From a virus: a stretch of DNA of 53,225 nt. Shown in pieces: positions 49,658-53,225 of this stretch. The position numbers were made by a program, and so were the translations under genes. Below the pieces are notes generated by a model, which saw only the letters and a program-made list of their open reading frames with translations, did no database searches and was not told the DNA's origin. Where the stretch lies: positions 1 through 53,225 of IMG/VR virus record IMGVR_UViG_3300047157_000005; one strand, 5' to 3'. Numbering within the stretch: position 1 is the first letter of the stretch; each line of letters starts with the position of its first letter.

Positions 49658-49852
49658 ATGGACGACCCACATACTATACGCCAAATTGTCTGGGATAGAA
49701 CTTGGAAACTTGCTGAAGATGTTCATCAAAACTCTGACAAAAGTGGAAACTTAACGACTGACCAAGAGAATAAGATAGAGGGTTTAGACAAATACCTTTG
49801 CAGTGCGCTTGGAATAAATAGAAAAGATTTTCCAGATCCAGATGGCGGTTAA
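49658..49852 (+). CDS. Plus-strand mini-gene inside late region, 64 aa
   Basis: Acidic, helical protein: MDDPHTIRQIVWDRTWKLAE, then LTTDQENKIEGLDKYLCSAL and DFPDPDGG. It has its own ribosome site (AAAGGAA, 9 nt) and lies opposite to all neighbours, ending 4 nt into the stop of the large minus-strand gene. The coding pattern and site support it; an inserted moron-like gene is plausible. Confidence 0.6.
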   Translation: MDDPHTIRQIVWDRTWKLAEDVHQNSDKSGNLTTDQENKIEGLDKYLCSALGINRKDFPDPDGG

Positions 49853-51052
49853 CGATTATAGGGATACCCACGATTTTCCATTCTCCTTATTTCCATCATT
49901 ATATCATCTATAGTTTTTGTTGTTAAATCTTGTGATGGAACTGACATAGTAATAGCTCTCGTATCACTAACTTCAGGTTTATTAGCCAATCTTCTTTCTT
50001 TTAGATACTTTGGAAGCAATAAATCTCTAGGTATATCCACAAATGCTCCACCTTTAGTAGATGTTCTATACAATGGAGTATTTGGGACACGAGGTATTGA
50101 TACAGGATATGTGTTATGATCGGTTACTCTTGTTGTAGGTGCATTGTAATCAATTTGACCTATTATGCGACCAGTAGCATCTCCAGTACCCATACCAAAC
50201 ATATCTTGTACAGATGTAGCCGCTCTTGCTGAAGCAACATCTGGAAAACCTTGGCTATTCCATTTTCCAGTTTCCATTGTTTTAACAAAAAGTTTTCGAT
50301 CATTTCCGCCTTCTGGTCTATTTAAAAAATCCCTAAGTTTTTTCATTTTTTCAGGATTGTCTTGAACACCATTTAAACCTGGCCAATTTTCAATACGATC
50401 TTTCATAAGATCATCAAACTCTTTAACTGATTTATTAGTAATTTTAGCATTCGGCATCATGGCAATAATTGTATCAGATACCATTGTAGAGTAGTCGTTA
50501 CTTTCACCACCCATGTTAGTATACACACCAAAAACTGGCTTGCCTTCTTTGGTAATTTCACCAGTTTTTTTATCTATTTTTTGACCTGAAGCACGTTTTG
50601 CGGCGTTCATAACTGTTGTGACAGGACTTTTATTACTTGCACCAAATCTATTTGCATCAAAATTAGATCCTTGTCATTGGATACTGATATCCAGCGTCAA
50701 GAGGCACAGGGAATGCAAGATTTTCATCATTTACCCGTGTGAGTACACCCAGATCACTTCGATCCCACATAGTAGGTATTACAGCAACGTCTTCATCAAA
50801 AAACCTTTCCAATGGAAAAGGCTCAACATCAACAACATCATCAGGTTTTATAATCGTGCGTCCAGTTTCTTCAAGTGGAACATTACCAACATTTACTTTA
50901 ATACGACCTAAATCTGTATTTTGCATTTTTTCGCGTGTTGTTAACTTGCTTCCACGATTCATGTTTTGAATAATATCTATTCAGTAAAGAACCAAGCGCA
51001 CCTTGATCTTTTATTACCTAGTTTTTAATAGGAAATCTTTGTAATTAGGCAT
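49849..51052 (-). CDS. Large polyvalent-type protein, about 400 aa, frame breaks
   Basis: The gene starts at ATG 51052 (MPNYKDFLLKT), which overlaps the stop of the 42-aa gene. Breaks at 51013-51021 and 50961-50967 lead through VIKDQGALGSLLNRYYSK to MNRGSKLTTREKMQNTDLGR. A break at 50668-50675 separates GYQYPMT from KGSNFDANRFGASNKSPVTT; the rest (residues from MNAAKRASGQKI) is intact to 49849. Motifs: VEPFPLERFFDEDVAVIPTM, KEGKPVFGVYTNMGGESNDY. No enzyme family recognised; resembles virion-delivered polyvalent proteins in size and place. Confidence 0.62.
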
Positions 51053-51180
51053 TACTTCTTGGCTTTCTTCTTCTTCTTACGTTTTGCAACAGCCCTTAAA
51101 TCAGCACCAGTAATTTTCTTTTTATTACCTGCAACCGCCGCTAACTTTTTTTGCTTTGGGGAATACTTACTGTATGGCAT
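51052..51180 (-). CDS. Lys-rich mini-protein, 42 aa
   Basis: MPYSKYSPKQKKLAAVAGNK, then KKITGADLRAVAKRKKKKKA. ATG at 51180, stop at 51052 overlapping the next start. A known type (MPYSKYSxKQKKLAAVAxxR) among marine phages as far as I recall, likely DNA-binding; function unknown. Confidence 0.68.
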   Translation of the reverse strand: MPYSKYSPKQKKLAAVAGNKKKITGADLRAVAKRKKKKKAKK

Positions 51181-51181
51181 G

Positions 51182-51511
51182 TTAGCCTCCTAGAAGTTTG
51201 TTCATCATGTCGTGGACGCTACCGCCATCAAGCTTCATAACCTTTACTTTGACATCTCTGCCATCTGGCATTTCCATCATTTCATTGTGGTGGCAATCGC
51301 AATCTTCTTCGCCTTCACAATCGCAGTCATCCTCATACATATCATCTTCATCGTATTCGTCGCCGAGTACATGCTCTTGATGGCACAACAATAAGAAGTT
51401 AACGAGTTGATCATCTGATAGTTCTAATCCATCAGCGTCATGTGGGAAGCCCATTTTCTCTTCAAAAAGAATTGCATTGTCTTCCATATTTCCGATATTT
51501 ACTTCAGCCAT
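51182..51511 (-). CDS. Acidic Cys/His-rich protein, 109 aa
   Basis: Very acidic protein with LGDEYDEDDMYEDDCDCEGE and EDCDCHHNEMMEM. Four Cys and two His in ten residues make a likely metal-binding site. The N-terminal part (NMEDNAILFEEKMGFPHDAD) is helical. AGGAGG precedes the ATG. It contrasts with the basic neighbours and could be a counter-charge or assembly partner. Confidence 0.7.
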   Translation of the reverse strand: MAEVNIGNMEDNAILFEEKMGFPHDADGLELSDDQLVNFLLLCHQEHVLGDEYDEDDMYEDDCDCEGEEDCDCHHNEMMEMPDGRDVKVKVMKLDGGSVHDMMNKLLGG

Positions 51512-51512
51512 T

Positions 51513-51948
51513 TTAACCTCCTAAGTTACTTGGGCGCATTCTAGGCATTGGGGATGTCATTTCAGTCATACCTGCCGCTTCACCAGTAGGTAAATTACCA
51601 GCTTCTATGTCACGTTGCCTTGCATCAAAAGCGGCTTGCTGTTGCTCTTGGAGTTTTCGATTAAACTCTTGCATACGTTTTCTTCCATTTCAGCTTCACA
51701 TCATTAGGCGCATACCCATTCTCATTTCAGCTGAATCAGAATTGCACCAGAATTCCCATATCAGGCATCGCACCCACAACACTACCAAACATCTCACGTT
51801 GGCGATCAGTAAGTGCGCCACCATTTTGGATCATTTTGCCAAGATCCATTAATTCTTTTGCAGATTCTTCATCCATGTCATTCGGATTAATGCTTTGCAG
51901 AAATTGTTTAAGCAGTTGAAAGTCAGGGTTTTCTTCGATGTTTGGCAT
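51513..51948 (-). CDS. Late helical protein, about 145 aa (frame breaks)
   Basis: Start at 51948 with AAAGGAGG upstream (MPNIEENPDFQLLKQFLQSI). As written the frame ends after VGAMPDMGILVQF at 51736. Short breaks between about 51676 and 51755 lead through DSAEMRMGMRLMM and EAEMEE to RMQEFNRKLQEQQQAAFDAR and the end MRPSNLGG at 51513. Helical, acidic, Met/Gln-rich. Function unknown; head-region context. Confidence 0.55.
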
Positions 51949-51970
51949 AACTGCCTCCTTTTGTATGTTT

Positions 51971-53114
51971 TTATTCTGCACTCATTCTTGCGCCAGTTAA
52001 ATATTTTTCTTCAATGTATTTTCCGTCTGGAGTTTTATACATCACTGTACCATCGTCTAATGTTTCTTTAGATAACAATTCATCAATTCTTATTCCAGAT
52101 GCGTATCTACGCAACCAATCTGGTATACCTACGCCTGAACCACCTTTGTAGTATCTACTGAATATATCATTAGCAACGTCACTTCTTGATCTATCGTTCA
52201 GAGTTGTATTGTTATCGTCTGACCCACTCATACGAGCATCTCTTGCTTGAGAGAAAATAGATGTTGGGTTTTGATCAATTCTGTCTTTTGAACTGCTTCT
52301 ATAGCTACTTGGATTATAATCTACAGTGGTTGTACCATCATTATATCCAACATACTCACCTTTTTCGTTGTATATTGGAGTAGCTCCAGCTTGTAACGCC
52401 GCAGTCTGTTCAGCTATAACAGCCTTTCGATCCTTCAATGCCACCTTCCAACATCTTCTCACCTAAGTAGCCACCTATTAACGGAACAGTCATACCTGGC
52501 AAGAATGATGTAAAGTATGCCAAATCACTTGGCGGTATATCTCTTTTCATTATTTGATTTGCTATTGCGGCATCTCGCCTCAATATCATTCATTCCAGTT
52601 GTATCAACTTGTAGGTTGTTGCTGTAGTCATCAGATACGCCGTAAACGTAGTCTCTTTGTCCAGTAACAGGATCTAAGTATAGCCACCACCTTCTAGTGA
52701 TTTACCAGTTATAGTATCGACTAACTGACCATTTACATAAGCGGCATTATCACCAGGTGTAAATAGGTTTGCCATTGTCTCTCTACTTGAATTTAATATC
52801 GGCGCACCACCAAGCCCACTAAAACTTCCAATGTTATTTTTTTGATTATCAAAAGTACCACGAATTACGTTGCCAGTAGATGTCATTCCACCAGGTGCTA
52901 TTAATTCACCTGTAGCATCATCGACAAGCTGACCACGAACATATGAAGCTCCATCATTTGGTGTAAAGAAGTTAGCCATCTCTTCAGCTTGCGTGTTGTA
53001 TACATTCTCAAGGCCAGTGTAATTTGCTGTCGTCGTCGCAAACTGAGGAGCATTTCCTGACGCAACCGACGACAATGCACCCACTTGCTCACCTTCAACT
53101 ACAGGTTCAGACAT
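51971..53114 (-). CDS. Late repeat protein with membrane-like segment, about 380 aa (frame breaks)
   Basis: ATG at 53114 (MSEPVVEGEQVGALSSVASG). Two repeats, ANFFTPNDGASYVRGQLVDD and ANLFTPGDNAAYVNGQLVDT, about 70 residues apart. Breaks at 52676-52682, 52573-52580 and 52430-52436 join YLDPVTGQRDYVYGVSDDYS, then DLAYFTSFLPGMTVPLIGGY (hydrophobic) and LKDRKAVIAEQTAALQ, ending at 51971. The intact last part is 163 residues. Structural protein by context. Confidence 0.6.
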
Positions 53115-53117
53115 TTC

Positions 53118-53225
53118 TTAAACCATATTGATCAACAATGATGGACTTGCACCAAAACTACCTTTTGTTAATAAATTTTCCACAAGTCTCCATCATTTGC
53201 AGATCCTTGTGAAAATGCAAAGTCA
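53118..53225 (-). CDS. C-terminal fragment of a gene entering from the right edge
   Basis: Reads DFAFSQGSANDGDLWK, then after one base in the AAAA/TTTT run at 53176-53182 NLLTKGSFGASPSLLINMV and stop at 53118, 4 nt before the next ATG. If the map is circular, this is the C-terminus of the gene open at base 1 (GQASFDEG); the joined frame is off by one base, like the other breaks. Confidence 0.6.

Noticed and set aside
1-53225. Prophage or temperate phage
   Set aside because: No integrase, excisionase, attachment site, partition gene or CI-type long repressor was recognised. The 61-aa HTH protein alone is not enough.
46107-53225. Region of decaying pseudogenes
   Set aside because: Breaks are single-base, mostly in short runs, and also hit indispensable genes such as portal and a head decoration protein. 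Sequencing error explains them better.

Overview
The window reads as a nearly complete genome map of an uncultured marine tailed dsDNA phage (Caudoviricetes), probably a short-tailed, strictly lytic one. The evidence is a full set of phage modules: small and large terminase, portal, scaffold, capsid, P22-like connectors, tail fibre with an S74 chaperone, GH108 endolysin and 3-TM holin. No tape-measure protein, tail sheath, integrase, ribosomal gene or recognisable tRNA was found. Many small proteins (WAGGGDPV-type, co-chaperonin GroES, Lys-rich mini-proteins, exported proteins) are of kinds I associate with ocean viromes. The host cannot be named from the sequence.

Layout. (1) 5403 down to 1, minus strand: TerS, TerL, portal and two head-region proteins. 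(2) 5404-5820: AT-rich divergent control region packed with TGCCATAAAT repeats, the best origin/operator candidate. (3) 5821-8352, plus strand: eight small early genes, including a Myb/SANT-like protein and an NrdR-like zinc ribbon, ended by a strong terminator. (4) 12821-8622, minus strand: small HTH protein, prim-pol/helicase, beta-class DNA methyltransferase, DUF6378-like protein and a short ORF. (5) 12934-19108, plus strand: recombination and replication operon with a Sak4-like RecA ATPase, DUF669 protein, Cas4-like exonuclease, PD-(D/E)XK nuclease, GNAT, SF2 helicase and VRR-NUC nuclease. A separately promoted cysteine-peptidase-like gene follows at 19187-19582. (6) 53225 down to 19627, minus strand: head genes (basic mini-proteins, GroES, scaffold, decoration protein, capsid), an independently promoted OB-fold-like gene, connectors, repeat-rich structural proteins, fibres, an exported-protein module, the lysis cassette, and the ejection/internal virion proteins.

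How it works together. No DNA polymerase is visible, so the prim-pol/helicase, Sak4/DUF669 annealing pair, helicase and nucleases probably cooperate with the host replisome. Three nearly identical sigma70-like promoters (6207, 19129 and 41601 on the minus strand), each with a 7-3-7 palindrome over the -10, look like one regulon. The 61-residue HTH protein is a candidate regulator. Late genes run as one long minus-strand unit that appears to pass through the window ends: the left end and the right end both fall inside one open gene, so the map is probably circular or circularly permuted.

Quality caveat. About 20 frame breaks, most in short homopolymers, lie in 41.6-53.2 kb plus 0-1.9 kb, and I saw none in 1.9-41.6 kb. 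Repairing single bases restores sensible proteins, so these are more likely sequencing indels than decayed genes. For such genes I give the span of the restored gene.
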